Assembly: GCA_035691865.1 (NCBI GenBank) | Contig: DASSIM010000001.1 | Location: 10,907 to 74,906 of the forward strand | DNA from: Nitrosopolaris sp035691865 | Lineage (GTDB): Archaea; Thermoproteota; Nitrososphaeria; Nitrososphaerales; Nitrososphaeraceae | Direction: 5' to 3' | Length of the DNA: 64,000 bases | Shown: in pieces, positions 26,508 through 35,305 of the stretch | How the letters are laid out: each line of letters opens with the position of its first letter | Numbering within the stretch: position 1 is the stretch's first letter | Made by a program: the position numbers and the translations under genes | The notes under the pieces: model-generated | Databases searched by the model: none | The model's input: only the letters and a program-made list of their open reading frames with translations | Told to the model about the DNA's origin: nothing

Positions 26508-27799
26508 TTGCCCATCGTTCTTTCCTGCACGGCTGAGTAATGATTTATTAATCCTTCAGCAGAGGTAATCTCTCTAATATTGGTTTGTACTTTCTCAAGT
26601 CCAGACTTGGTTGCTTCGATAGTAGACACCAGTTTTAAAAAGTCTAGAACTGAAAGCGATCCCCTTGATTTCCCAAAGCCAAGTGTAGGCAGGATGTGGT
26701 TGGACCCAAAACAATAATCACTAGCTGAAGATGGAGTATATTTTCCGATTAAAACCAGTCCTGCCGATGTTATCTTTTTAGACATGGCTCGAGCATTCTT
26801 ACATACGAGTTGTAGATGTTCTGGGGCTATTTCATTTATAAATTCTAATGCAATAGATTGTCGTTTGCAGATGGCAATGAAACCGTTCTTCTGCAAGCTC
26901 TTCCTTACAATATCAGCACGGGAAATACTATTAGATTGAACAACGGATTTTATTTCGGCGGAGACATGTCGCGCCAATTGCTTAGAGGTTGTAACTAAAC
27001 CGCAAAAAGTATCATAACTATGCTCGGCCTGTGAAACCAAGTCTAACGCGATCAATTTTGGGTCTGACTTTGAATCTGCGTAAACAATCAATTCTGTAGG
27101 ACCTGCCACCATATCTATCGAAACCTTTCTTGAGGCGAGAAATTTGGCAGCGGTAACAAACATTCCCCCTGGACCCACAATTTTACTAACTCTTTCTATA
27201 GATGGTGTTCCATAAGCAAGAGCAGCAATCCCTTGTACTCCTCCTATTTTGTAAAATTCTTTCACCCCGCAGATCCTGGCTGCAACAAGGGTTAGAGGAT
27301 CTACTGTTCCGTCTCTTTGCGGAGGCGATATTGCCACTATTCTATTTACTCCAGCTACTTTTGCAGGAACAGCGCACATTACCATCGTGCTAGCATAACG
27401 CGCATTTCCGCCTGGAATATAACATCCGACACTAGGGATCGGCTGGATTAATCGGTGTACCTTTATGCCAGCCGATGAAATTGTGATTCCCTCTAGGTGA
27501 TTCATGACAGAGTCTTCGCTTTTCATTAAACGTCTCTTGATGACATTAATTGCCTGAATCTGCTTCGTCGTCACCATAGAGTACGCCTGTTCGAATTCTT
27601 CCTCAGTAACTTTTAATGAATTTAACCTGACTCCGTCGAACTTTTTGGTATAGTCTATAATCGCAGCATCGCCATGCTCAGCCACGTCGTTCATGATAGA
27701 AGCTACTCCCTGGATCAGCAGATCAGAGATGCTGATGCTCGAGTTACGCAATTTTGCTGCGTCTTCTTTTGCGTTTGCTATTGTTATCGTTTTTATCAA
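26504..27799 (-). CDS. hisD: Histidinol dehydrogenase HisD
   Basis: 431 residues, typical length. CYIPGGNARYASTMVMCAVPAKVAGV, GGVQGIAALAYGT, IVGPGGMFVTAAK and VDMVAGPTE are seen, with the zinc and active-site His residues near AEHSYD and EIAPEHLQL. It oxidises histidinol twice to histidine. Four-nt overlaps join it to hisG and hisC. Confidence 0.97.
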   Translation of the reverse strand: MIKTITIANAKEDAAKLRNSSISISDLLIQGVASIMNDVAEHGDAAIIDYTKKFDGVRLNSLKVTEEEFEQAYSMVTTKQIQAINVIKRRLMKSEDSVMNHLEGITISSAGIKVHRLIQPIPSVGCYIPGGNARYASTMVMCAVPAKVAGVNRIVAISPPQRDGTVDPLTLVAARICGVKEFYKIGGVQGIAALAYGTPSIERVSKIVGPGGMFVTAAKFLASRKVSIDMVAGPTELIVYADSKSDPKLIALDLVSQAEHSYDTFCGLVTTSKQLARHVSAEIKSVVQSNSISRADIVRKSLQKNGFIAICKRQSIALEFINEIAPEHLQLVCKNARAMSKKITSAGLVLIGKYTPSSASDYCFGSNHILPTLGFGKSRGSLSVLDFLKLVSTIEATKSGLEKVQTNIREITSAEGLINHYSAVQERTMGK

Positions 27800-28782
27800 G
27801 CATGCTCTTCTAGATTTATCTCATCTAGCGGCAGAATTTGCCGAGGCTCCATGACGACTAGGCCTTGTGCAATCTTCCTCATCATTGGAACAAGTTTGAT
27901 AAATTCATTCTTGTCAATGATCGTGTTTACACCATACCATCCACGCTCGCTTAATTCGCTGATTGTCGGCTTTTTCAATGCGGGCATATTTTTCAACAAA
28001 TGGTCTAAATTCTCTTTCTTTACATTGACGAAAATATGAATCTTCTTACGGGCTTCAACGACACCCCTGAGTAAGGCAATCATATCGGAGATTTTTTCTC
28101 TCTTCTTCATATTTCTTAGGGCACTTCTATTGGCTACAACTACTGCTGAGGATTCCATTACTATATCAATTATTTTTAAATTGTTCTGTCCCAGCGTGGT
28201 GCCGGTTTCAGTAATATCGAATATTGCATCGACGTCTTCTGGGGGTTTTGCTTCGGTAGCCCCAAATGAAAGGAATATTTGTACGTTCTTGTTTTCCCCG
28301 ACTCTTAGCCAAGGTGTTATTATCATAGGATCTAGCTTGCCATAGTGCTTTTGGTAAGCCTGATTGGATTTGAAATGAGCAGAAGTAGTTGTGAGGTATT
28401 CGGAAGATATCCGGAGTGGTTTCTTTTTGGCCGCAAATTCCTCAATCAAACCTGTCAGGTCTTTCGCTACAAACGATTCTGGGACGGCTATAACCTGCTT
28501 GACCTTTCCGTATTCTAAATCTAGTAGTGTAGTTATGTCTGCTTTCGCCTCCCTGACCCAATCTTTACCCGTAATTCCAACGTCGTAGAAGCCTTCTTGG
28601 ACGTAGGTTGGTATCTCTTGGGGGCGTAGAATCTTAACCTCTATTTCGGGGTCGCTCAGCTTTACTCGATAGGTACGTCCTCGGCCACTGATGCTCTGCC
28701 ACGCCTGCTCTAGAATCTTGAATGTGGCTTCCTCAATACTACCTTTGGGAATTGCAAATTTCACGGTAGGCATGATAGACAA
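27796..28782 (-). CDS. hisG: ATP phosphoribosyltransferase HisG (long form)
   Basis: 328 residues with an N-terminal periplasmic-binding-like catalytic fold (FAIPKGSIEEATFKIL, YDVGITGKDWV, then DAIFDITETGTTLGQNNLKI for PRPP binding) and a C-terminal ACT-like HisG_C domain, so it should be independent of HisZ and directly histidine-inhibited. Two near starts (28782 and 28773) are possible. It begins the his gene series. Confidence 0.95.
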   Translation of the reverse strand: MSIMPTVKFAIPKGSIEEATFKILEQAWQSISGRGRTYRVKLSDPEIEVKILRPQEIPTYVQEGFYDVGITGKDWVREAKADITTLLDLEYGKVKQVIAVPESFVAKDLTGLIEEFAAKKKPLRISSEYLTTTSAHFKSNQAYQKHYGKLDPMIITPWLRVGENKNVQIFLSFGATEAKPPEDVDAIFDITETGTTLGQNNLKIIDIVMESSAVVVANRSALRNMKKREKISDMIALLRGVVEARKKIHIFVNVKKENLDHLLKNMPALKKPTISELSERGWYGVNTIIDKNEFIKLVPMMRKIAQGLVVMEPRQILPLDEINLEEHA

Positions 28783-28811
28783 CTCAATAGCAAAATCTGT
28801 TGATGGGAGGC

Positions 28812-28820
28812 ATATATTTA
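28812..28820 (-). promoter_or_regulatory. TATA-like box of the histidine operon
   Basis: TAAATATAT on the minus strand overlaps the HMG-CoA reductase stop codon (28818-28820) and lies about 34 nt before the hisG ATG, the right distance for a nearly leaderless transcript. It suggests the his genes can be transcribed independently of the reductase gene. Confidence 0.5.
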
Positions 28821-30119
28821 CTTATTATTTTTGTAGGTATTATTATCAAGATTTTTCCCAGTCATCAAGGCGATAATTTCCTGAGCCCTATGTATGTTCA
28901 CATTCTTCTCATCAGCAATCCTTTGGGCTACTAACTTAATTAAACTGCCTCTGGCACCTGCCAAAACCGCAATATTTCTAGCATGCAGCCTCATATGGCC
29001 AGTTTGAATTCCTTCTGACACCAAAGCTTTCATTGCAGCAAAATTTTGAGCGAGACCGACTGCAACTAAGATCGCAGCAAGCTCCTTGGCTGTTTTCACA
29101 CCTAAAATCTTTATTGCAAGTTTGGTCATGGGATGAATGGATACTATCCCACCAACTGTACCAACTGCTAAAGGTAGCTCCAGATGACCAGCCAAATCGC
29201 CGTCCTTTGTCTTGTACCATCTTGTCATAGATCTGTACGTTCCATCTCTGGCAGCGTACGCGTGAGCTGCCGCTTCAATCGCGCGAAAGTCTTGTCCTGT
29301 TGCTAAAGCTACTGCATCTATACCATTCATTATGCCTTTGTTATGAGTTACTGCACGATACGGGTCAGAATACGCAAAGGCGTATGCATATAAAATGCGG
29401 TCCACGATAGCCTCTCCTCCTAATTCATCTCTGGCAAATATTGCCTTGCAACTTACGAGGCGTCTAGTCGAATAGTTTGAAAGTATCCTTACAATGACTT
29501 TCCCACCTGTCAAAACTTCGAGTCTTGGAGATATGGCCTCACACATTGAATTTATTACGTTGGCGCCCATTGCATCTTTAGTGTCAACTAATAACTCTAC
29601 GATTAGCATCTTCCCCATCATGTTTTGACTTTTGTCTTCTATCTCTTTGATCTGAAGATCTCGCGCTATGACGGATTTACGATTCGAATTTGCCAAGCTT
29701 AGTAATTCGCTTTTGTGATGTGAAATCTTCTTTGTGATTGACCCCATGAGGACCGGTGGTATGGAGACTAGCTGCACTTGACCTATCATTAATGCTTCAT
29801 CGACGGTGGTTGATGTAAAGCCTCCTCTTTTGCTTGCAATTTTTGCTGCATTGCTTGCTGCAGCAATTACGGAGGGCTCTTCTGTAACCATTGGGATCAG
29901 GTGTTCTCTCCCATTTATCACAAATTTTGTTGCAATCCCAAGAGGAAGTGAAAAAATTCCAATTGTATTTTCAATCATCTGATCGGCATTGTCAAAACTA
30001 AATGCCGCATCGGGATCTGTGAAGGCATCAATGTCCCTCTCCGAGAGATTTGTTTTTTTTCTCAAGTAACTTAGACGCTCACCACGATCCATCTCGCGGA
30101 ATTTTTTCTTCGAGTCCAA
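28818..30119 (-). CDS. hmgA: Hydroxymethylglutaryl-CoA reductase, class II
   Basis: 433 residues. The class II (Pseudomonas mevalonii-type) signatures are KDAMGANVINSMCEA, HNKGIMNGIDAVALATGQDFRAIE, DGTYRSMTRWY and the catalytic-His segment GHMRLHARN. The reaction reduces HMG-CoA to mevalonate, the entry to isoprenoid ether lipids. Most archaea use class I; class II in an archaeon points to an old horizontal exchange. The protein ends in an Asn/Lys-rich tail. HisG begins 35 nt downstream, so the two units may be read through. Confidence 0.93.
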   Translation of the reverse strand: MDSKKKFREMDRGERLSYLRKKTNLSERDIDAFTDPDAAFSFDNADQMIENTIGIFSLPLGIATKFVINGREHLIPMVTEEPSVIAAASNAAKIASKRGGFTSTTVDEALMIGQVQLVSIPPVLMGSITKKISHHKSELLSLANSNRKSVIARDLQIKEIEDKSQNMMGKMLIVELLVDTKDAMGANVINSMCEAISPRLEVLTGGKVIVRILSNYSTRRLVSCKAIFARDELGGEAIVDRILYAYAFAYSDPYRAVTHNKGIMNGIDAVALATGQDFRAIEAAAHAYAARDGTYRSMTRWYKTKDGDLAGHLELPLAVGTVGGIVSIHPMTKLAIKILGVKTAKELAAILVAVGLAQNFAAMKALVSEGIQTGHMRLHARNIAVLAGARGSLIKLVAQRIADEKNVNIHRAQEIIALMTGKNLDNNTYKNNK

Positions 30120-30154
30120 AACCTAACTGCTCAATGACTACATCTATTATAGAG

Positions 30155-31417
30155 TTATCTGATTCTTAAAATCTTATCATCATTTGGCCCTGGAATACTA
30201 AATCCATCTTTATTGCTTGTGGCAACGAGGAGTGAGCCGTCAGATGTTTCAATGATATCTCTTAGTCTACCATATCCTTCTAATATAGTACTTTGAGTGT
30301 TTGAATCCAGGTTAATCTCACGTAAGTATCCCCTCAGACTAGCGATGATTAAATGGTTTTGATACCCCAGTCTGTTTGAAGCAGCGAAAGTAGAGCCGCC
30401 GGGTTCAAGGGCGGGACTGAAACATATTGCTGGGTCTTCGAGTTTACTACTGCCATGCTGAGATTTAGCGGTGTTGGTATTGTTGCTACTACCACTGCCA
30501 ATGGTACGACTAGTACTACTAAAACTGCTGCCAAGAGCACATTCCTTTATCGGCCATCCATAATTCCCGCCAGGGTTTATTATGTTAATTTCATCGTTGC
30601 CTGAACGACTTTCGTCGAGTGCATAGAGTAGGTTTGTTCTAGGATGCCATGCGAGTCCCTGAACATTTTGAAAGCCGTAAGCATAAACTGGCGAACCCGA
30701 TAGTGGGTTATTTCCAGGAATAGTTCCATCAGGATTAATTCGTAAGATCTTACCGGCAAGTGAGTCGAGATCCTGGGCAAGATTGGGCATCATTGCATCC
30801 CCTGTTGAAACATACAATTTGTTGTCAGGCCCAAACTTTATTCTCCCGCCATTATTGAATTCCGCAGCTGGAATTGCATCAATAATCACTTTCGAGTCAA
30901 CAACTTTGTCGGCAATTTCTTTGAGCATTATGACTCTGTTGAATATTGTGTTCCCATTTGCATATGTGTAATATGCATACATCAAATGATCTTCAGTAAA
31001 GTTAGGGCTTAATGCAAGGCCCAGTAACCCTTCTTCTCCCAGATGCGCAGCTCCGATGTTTAGGATTGAATGGTCAACAAGATGTCCATTGCTTGGAGTG
31101 ATCGCCATGATCGTCCCCATTTTTTCGGCAAGAAATATTCGCCCGTCTTTTGACACATCCATGGCCATAGGCGCTTCTAAGTTTTGTACGATCAAACTAA
31201 TTCCAATTCCGTCACCAACGGCACCGCCCATGCTGCTCCCATTGTTTGGAGCTGGGACCGAGGCAAGACCAACCATACTACTGGAGCCACTAATACTACT
31301 ACGAGGTTCTGGTAGCAGGATAGTAGTCTCCGCAGGGGTTAAACGAATGGTTAAGGTAGTTGCAATGATAACTGCTATTGAAGCTATCACTGCCAGGATT
31401 AGGCGTCGTCGGTCCAT
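30155..31417 (-). CDS. PQQ-dependent soluble sugar dehydrogenase family protein (GSDH/Asd), membrane-anchored
   Basis: 420 residues: an N-terminal signal anchor (about 1-27), a Ser/Pro-rich linker, then a six-bladed beta-propeller with LEAPMAMDVSKDGRIFLAEK, HLGEEGLLGLALSPNFTED, RIKFGPDNKLYVSTGDAM, KILRINPDGTIPGNNP and GFQNVQGLAWHP. GNYGWPI and the closing DGSLLVATS are typical of aldose sugar dehydrogenases. A low-complexity Ser/Gly/Asn loop (about residues 298-320) interrupts the sheet. The protein is exported; whether it binds PQQ cannot be judged from sequence alone. It ends about 35 nt before HMG-CoA reductase on the same strand. Confidence 0.82.
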   Translation of the reverse strand: MDRRRLILAVIASIAVIIATTLTIRLTPAETTILLPEPRSSISGSSSMVGLASVPAPNNGSSMGGAVGDGIGISLIVQNLEAPMAMDVSKDGRIFLAEKMGTIMAITPSNGHLVDHSILNIGAAHLGEEGLLGLALSPNFTEDHLMYAYYTYANGNTIFNRVIMLKEIADKVVDSKVIIDAIPAAEFNNGGRIKFGPDNKLYVSTGDAMMPNLAQDLDSLAGKILRINPDGTIPGNNPLSGSPVYAYGFQNVQGLAWHPRTNLLYALDESRSGNDEINIINPGGNYGWPIKECALGSSFSSTSRTIGSGSSNNTNTAKSQHGSSKLEDPAICFSPALEPGGSTFAASNRLGYQNHLIIASLRGYLREINLDSNTQSTILEGYGRLRDIIETSDGSLLVATSNKDGFSIPGPNDDKILRIR

Positions 31418-31479
31418 GATATCGAGAGAACTAGGCGAAGGTTTTTTAATGTAATCCCGAGGATCTTGGCTATACCAAT

Positions 31480-32595
31480 ATGAAAATTTCTGATATTATG
31501 GTAGACAAAGTTTTCACATTGTCATTAGATGACACGGCAGCAAAGGCGTTGAGTGTGATGCATGAAAACAACATTAACCAACTACCGGTAATTGATAACA
31601 ACGGAAAATATGAGGGAATGATATTTGCAAAGGAATTTCTCAACATTAACACTACACCTTCATCAAAATTAAAGAACCTCGTTGTGAATACGCCTGTTCT
31701 GAGTCCAACCGATACCATTGAAAAATGCACTCAATTAATCGTAACTACAGGCAATCGAGCGTTGCCTGTAGTTGAAAAAGGAAGATTGGTTAGTATCGTT
31801 AGCGAAACCGACGTAGCACTTACTGCGAATTTTGGTCATGCAATCGTGGATGAGGTCATGTCTGGTGCTATAGTCATTGATGAAGATTCTACGCTGGCTA
31901 ACGCTTTGGCTAAGATGCGCAGATATAACATCTCACGTTTGCCCATAATAAGATCGAACGGGGTGCTAACAGGTATTATCAACGCTTTAGAGATATCCAA
32001 GATCATTGCGACACCTATAGAAAGAATTGGAAAATCCCGTGGCGTGAAAATTGGAGATTCCAAATTGGCGAGTGCTGTTCGGGACGTAAAGTTGAACGAT
32101 ATTATGAGAAAAGCAATTTCAGTCGAGAGAGGAACCAAACTGAATACACTGGTCGAAAGTTTCAAACGAAACGAGGAGATCGTTGTTGTCGGAGACCAGC
32201 GACCGATTGGTGTAGTTACTCCCAGAGATGCATTGGAAATAACTCTTCCCCACCGAAACGAACCCAGTATTCATATCGCGCATGTGGACGGCGAAGCTCG
32301 GAGGACAATCGAGGATCATATGGCCAAATTCTTGAAGAAGATACACGGAAAACTTGAGAATATTCAGTCTGTAATCATCTACGCAGACAAGCATAAGACC
32401 CGCAAGTATTCTGTTAGAGCCAGACTAATTGCTGCTAGACGTGTAATCGACGCAAAGGCTGTGGGTTATGACCCTGTAAGTGCATGCAAGGAATTAATCT
32501 CCAGGCTTGATAGACAAATAAGATCCGAACACAGTCATGAACTCGAGCAAAGGCAACATAGCAAGGTATCTGCTAGGAAATTAATCAGAGATTAG
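31480..32595 (+). CDS. Four-CBS-domain protein fused to an HPF/RaiA-like domain
   Basis: 371 residues. Four CBS repeats occupy about 1-55, 64-118, 124-178 and 204-256, each with the expected NQLPVID or ISRLPII strand. The last part (262-355) has a beta-alpha-beta-beta-beta-alpha pattern like ribosome hibernation factors: EDHMAKFLKKIHGKLENI, SVIIYADKHKTRKYSVRARL, DAKAVGYDPVSACKELISRL and DRQIRSEH, comparable with the AxGxDxYxAIDxAxDKLxRQLRK end of HPF/RaiA. CBS pairs bind adenine nucleotides, so this may be an energy-sensing hibernation factor. Cytosolic, monocistronic, divergent from the sugar dehydrogenase. Confidence 0.82.
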   Translation: MKISDIMVDKVFTLSLDDTAAKALSVMHENNINQLPVIDNNGKYEGMIFAKEFLNINTTPSSKLKNLVVNTPVLSPTDTIEKCTQLIVTTGNRALPVVEKGRLVSIVSETDVALTANFGHAIVDEVMSGAIVIDEDSTLANALAKMRRYNISRLPIIRSNGVLTGIINALEISKIIATPIERIGKSRGVKIGDSKLASAVRDVKLNDIMRKAISVERGTKLNTLVESFKRNEEIVVVGDQRPIGVVTPRDALEITLPHRNEPSIHIAHVDGEARRTIEDHMAKFLKKIHGKLENIQSVIIYADKHKTRKYSVRARLIAARRVIDAKAVGYDPVSACKELISRLDRQIRSEHSHELEQRQHSKVSARKLIRD

Positions 32596-32603
32596 AAGAA
32601 AAG

Positions 32604-32765
32604 TGGCGCAGATGAGGAGATTTGAACTCCTGATCGCCCGAGGGCGAATCGGCTTGCTTTCAGGCTATTATATAAGAGATGTATATAATAGACTCGCTCA
32701 AGGCCGACGCATTTTTGTGTTCCCAGAGCTTGCTACCTGTGAGAAGACCACTCTGCCACATCTGC
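32604..32765 (-). tRNA. tRNA-Ser (anticodon TGA) with two introns and encoded CCA
   Basis: The minus strand folds as tRNA: acceptor GCAGATG (32765-32759) pairs with CATCTGC (32614-32608), discriminator G at 32607 and CCA at 32606-32604. The T-arm AGGAG-TTCAAAT-CTCCT lies at 32631-32615, the long variable arm at about 32648-32633, and the anticodon stem TCGGC/GCCGA flanks the loop with TGA at 32700-32698. A 42-nt intron (32696-32655) sits after position 37 and contains a 9-bp CTATTATAT/ATATAATAG helix. A second insert of about 30 nt (near 32714-32745) enlarges the D-loop between the GG pair and A21. Serine identity follows from the anticodon, discriminator G and long variable arm. Confidence 0.9.
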
Positions 32766-32917
32766 GCACGCGTGTTTGATTACGGAACGTTACTTTTATG
32801 TGTTAACTAGGTCTTCCTTGGACGATCGCATCCGTAATATCGAAAAACGCGTCTATTTTTTCTTGAATTATCTTTCAGGTAACCCTAAATATATTAAATT
32901 GTCCATATTGATAGACT

Positions 32918-33106
32918 ATGGGTGAAACAATCGAGCTAGACAGCTTTGATGTCAATTTTTCTTTTCGCTGTCCAAAGTGCGAGTATTTGAACGAGGAAAT
33001 TTCAGCTAATGAACTTTCTAGTGGCAACGCAGTATGTGGAATGTGCGAAACTCTCTTTAAGATGGAAGGGTTAGACGCAGTAAAAATTATCGCTTCACTG
33101 GAATAA
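32918..33106 (+). CDS. Small zinc-binding protein (62 aa)
   Basis: 62 residues with CPKC (about 18-21) and CGMC (about 40-43), a one-zinc ribbon with acidic flanks. A TATA-like AAATATATT lies about 30 nt upstream of the ATG, supporting expression. No named family recognised. Confidence 0.65.
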   Translation: MGETIELDSFDVNFSFRCPKCEYLNEEISANELSSGNAVCGMCETLFKMEGLDAVKIIASLE

Positions 33107-33284
33107 GGTAGTAGGACTGCACTACGACGTTAAATTAAAAAAGGTGTTGCGATAGTCTTTCTTTTTAATCCATATCACCTGCCTGTCAACAGCGGTGCTA
33201 TGATTATGGCATTTCTGGCATGGGTGCAAGTAATGTTTGATGCTAAGAATCTTAAAATATCTAATTGAGGTCTTTAAAAATCAA

Positions 33285-35024
33285 ATGGCGACCTTACCGA
33301 GTAGGAAATCCATAGAAGGGCCAGCTAGGGCCCCGCACAGGGCAATGTATAAGGCAATGGGTCTTACGGATGAGGATTTGAACAGGCCTATAGTAGGAGT
33401 ATCTTCTACCTGTAATGAGGCGACCCCTTGTAATATTCACCTAGGCCGGCTTGCGCAAGACGCCAAACGCGGTGTTAAAGATTCTGGATGCACGCCACGA
33501 GAATTTACTGCCATCGCAGTGTCTGATGGAATTGCAATGGGCCATGAGGGGATGAAAGCCTCGCTGGTTAGTAGGGAGATTATAGCTGATTCGATAGAAG
33601 TGATGGTAAGAGCTCATCAGTACGATGCTGTTGTAGGTCTATCCGGCTGCGATAAGAGCTTGCCAGGAACTTTGATGGGTATGGCTCGACTTAACCTACC
33701 TGCTATTTTTGTCTACGGTGGCACAATCATGCCTGGAAATTGGAACGGTAAGGCTGTTACAATCCAGGATGTCTACGAAGCTGTTGGCACCTTTGAGGCA
33801 GGGAAGATGTCCAATACCGAACTAATAAGCTTGGAGAATGTGGCCTGTCCGTCTGCGGGCTCCTGTGCAGGCATGTATACAGCTAATACCATGGCTTCGA
33901 TAAGCGAGGCAATCGGCATGTCGTTGCCTGGAAGTGCTTCTTCACCTGCAGAGAGTCAGAGAAGAACAGAAATATGCTATGATACAGGTAAAGCGATTTT
34001 CAATTTGATAGAAAATAATATCCGTCCAAAAGATATATTGACTTTTGAAGCGTTTGAAAATGCTATTGCGGTTGCTAACGCGATAGGAGGTTCAACAAAT
34101 TCAATACTCCATCTGTTGGCATTATCAAGGGAAATAGGGGTTAAGCTGAATATGAGAGACTTCGAAAGAATCCGAAAGAAAACTCCTCATCTAGCTGATA
34201 TGAGACCAGGAGGATCGTATGTAATGCTTGATCTAGATAAAGTTGGGGGTGTTCCTATAATTTTGAAGAATCTGTTAAAGAAAGATCTAATCCATGGAGA
34301 AACCATGACCGTAACAGGTAGCACTATGAGGAAAAATCTTGAATCAATAAGATTTCAGATGCCTTCATATTCCACCTGGTCCTCACAGACTTCCTATTCT
34401 TCTTCTTCAACCGCATCCTATTATTCAGACCAAAATGTGATAAAACCTATCGAAGATCCCATACACGTTGTGGGAACTCTTGCAATCCTCAAAGGTTCAT
34501 TGGCACCAGGTGGGGCAGTTATCAAAATTGCTGGAATGGATTCCACTAGATTTGTTGGAAAGGCTCGTGTCTTTGATGCTGAAGAGGACGCTTTTGATGC
34601 AATATCGAAGAGGAAAATAGTTGAAGGAGACGTGGTGGTAATAAGGTACGAAGGACCAAAGGGAGGCCCAGGGATGAGGGAAATGCTAGCAGTAACTGCC
34701 GCTATAGTTGGTCAGGGATTGGGGGAAAAAGTGGCGATGGTTACCGACGGAAGATTTTCCGGCGCGACCAGAGGTTTTATGGTGGGTCATGTGGCACCAG
34801 AGGCCATGATAGGCGGACCAATCTCTTTGGTCAAAAACGGAGATACTATAGATCTTGATATCAAGAGGGGGAAATTAGATTTAAAGATATCAAAAACAGA
34901 GCTACGCAAGAGACAGAAGAAATGGAAGCCAATCAAACCTCGTTACGTCAGTGGCGCCCTGGCCAAATACGCTTCGTTGGTTAGCTCTGCATCGGAGGGC
35001 GCAATAACTGTTCCAGCACAATAA
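33285..35024 (+). CDS. ilvD: Dihydroxy-acid dehydratase IlvD
   Basis: About 579 residues from ATG 33285, chosen over 33237 because a TATA-like TTAAAATAT lies about 30 nt before it and the conserved start (SRKSIEGPARAPHRAMYKAMG) follows at once. The three cluster cysteines are in STCNEATPCN, GLSGCDKSLPG and AGSCAGMYTANTM. It dehydrates dihydroxy acids to the 2-keto acids of valine and isoleucine, with an Fe-S cluster. Residues about 354-382 hold a Ser/Tyr/Thr-rich stretch (WSSQTSYSSSSTASYY) that other IlvD proteins lack. The C-terminal half shows TDGRFSGATRGFMVGHVAPEA. Confidence 0.95.
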   Translation: MATLPSRKSIEGPARAPHRAMYKAMGLTDEDLNRPIVGVSSTCNEATPCNIHLGRLAQDAKRGVKDSGCTPREFTAIAVSDGIAMGHEGMKASLVSREIIADSIEVMVRAHQYDAVVGLSGCDKSLPGTLMGMARLNLPAIFVYGGTIMPGNWNGKAVTIQDVYEAVGTFEAGKMSNTELISLENVACPSAGSCAGMYTANTMASISEAIGMSLPGSASSPAESQRRTEICYDTGKAIFNLIENNIRPKDILTFEAFENAIAVANAIGGSTNSILHLLALSREIGVKLNMRDFERIRKKTPHLADMRPGGSYVMLDLDKVGGVPIILKNLLKKDLIHGETMTVTGSTMRKNLESIRFQMPSYSTWSSQTSYSSSSTASYYSDQNVIKPIEDPIHVVGTLAILKGSLAPGGAVIKIAGMDSTRFVGKARVFDAEEDAFDAISKRKIVEGDVVVIRYEGPKGGPGMREMLAVTAAIVGQGLGEKVAMVTDGRFSGATRGFMVGHVAPEAMIGGPISLVKNGDTIDLDIKRGKLDLKISKTELRKRQKKWKPIKPRYVSGALAKYASLVSSASEGAITVPAQ

Positions 35025-35045
35025 AAATAATCAATTAATTTGATA

Positions 35046-35065
35046 TGATTCGTTTAATTGAATCA
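35046..35065. terminator. Inverted repeat between convergent ilvD and zinc protein
   Basis: TGATTC (35046-35051) pairs with GAATCA (35060-35065) over an 8-nt AT loop, within A/T-rich DNA between two converging genes. A termination role is inferred from position only. Confidence 0.3.
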
Positions 35066-35104
35066 AATTAAATTACATTAAATTAGAGCAGTTGAATTTG
35101 AGCA

Positions 35105-35305
35105 TCAATTTTGAACAAATAAATATTTTAGGTTGCCGCCATATACACTGTGAAGTTTTTTGTAAAGGGTTGAGCACGTGAGAGTATCGAATATAATCTG
35201 CTTTTCGTCAATTGTTTCCTTAACTGTTCGTTGCTGATCTTGTATTTCCTTTCCACACAAGACACATTTGATTTTGGTTTCTAAATCAAAATCATCCTCC
35301 GTCAT
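35105..35305 (-). CDS. Small cysteine-rich TRASH/YHS-like protein (66 aa)
   Basis: 66 residues: an acidic N-terminus, CVLCGKEI (about 14-21) and FDTLTCSTLYKKLHSVYG with a third Cys (about 44). The CxxC...C spacing and TCSxxYKKL look like a TRASH or YHS-type metal-binding module, seen elsewhere attached to metal sensors and kinases. A partner protein is not evident. Confidence 0.6.
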   Translation of the reverse strand: MTEDDFDLETKIKCVLCGKEIQDQQRTVKETIDEKQIIFDTLTCSTLYKKLHSVYGGNLKYLFVQN

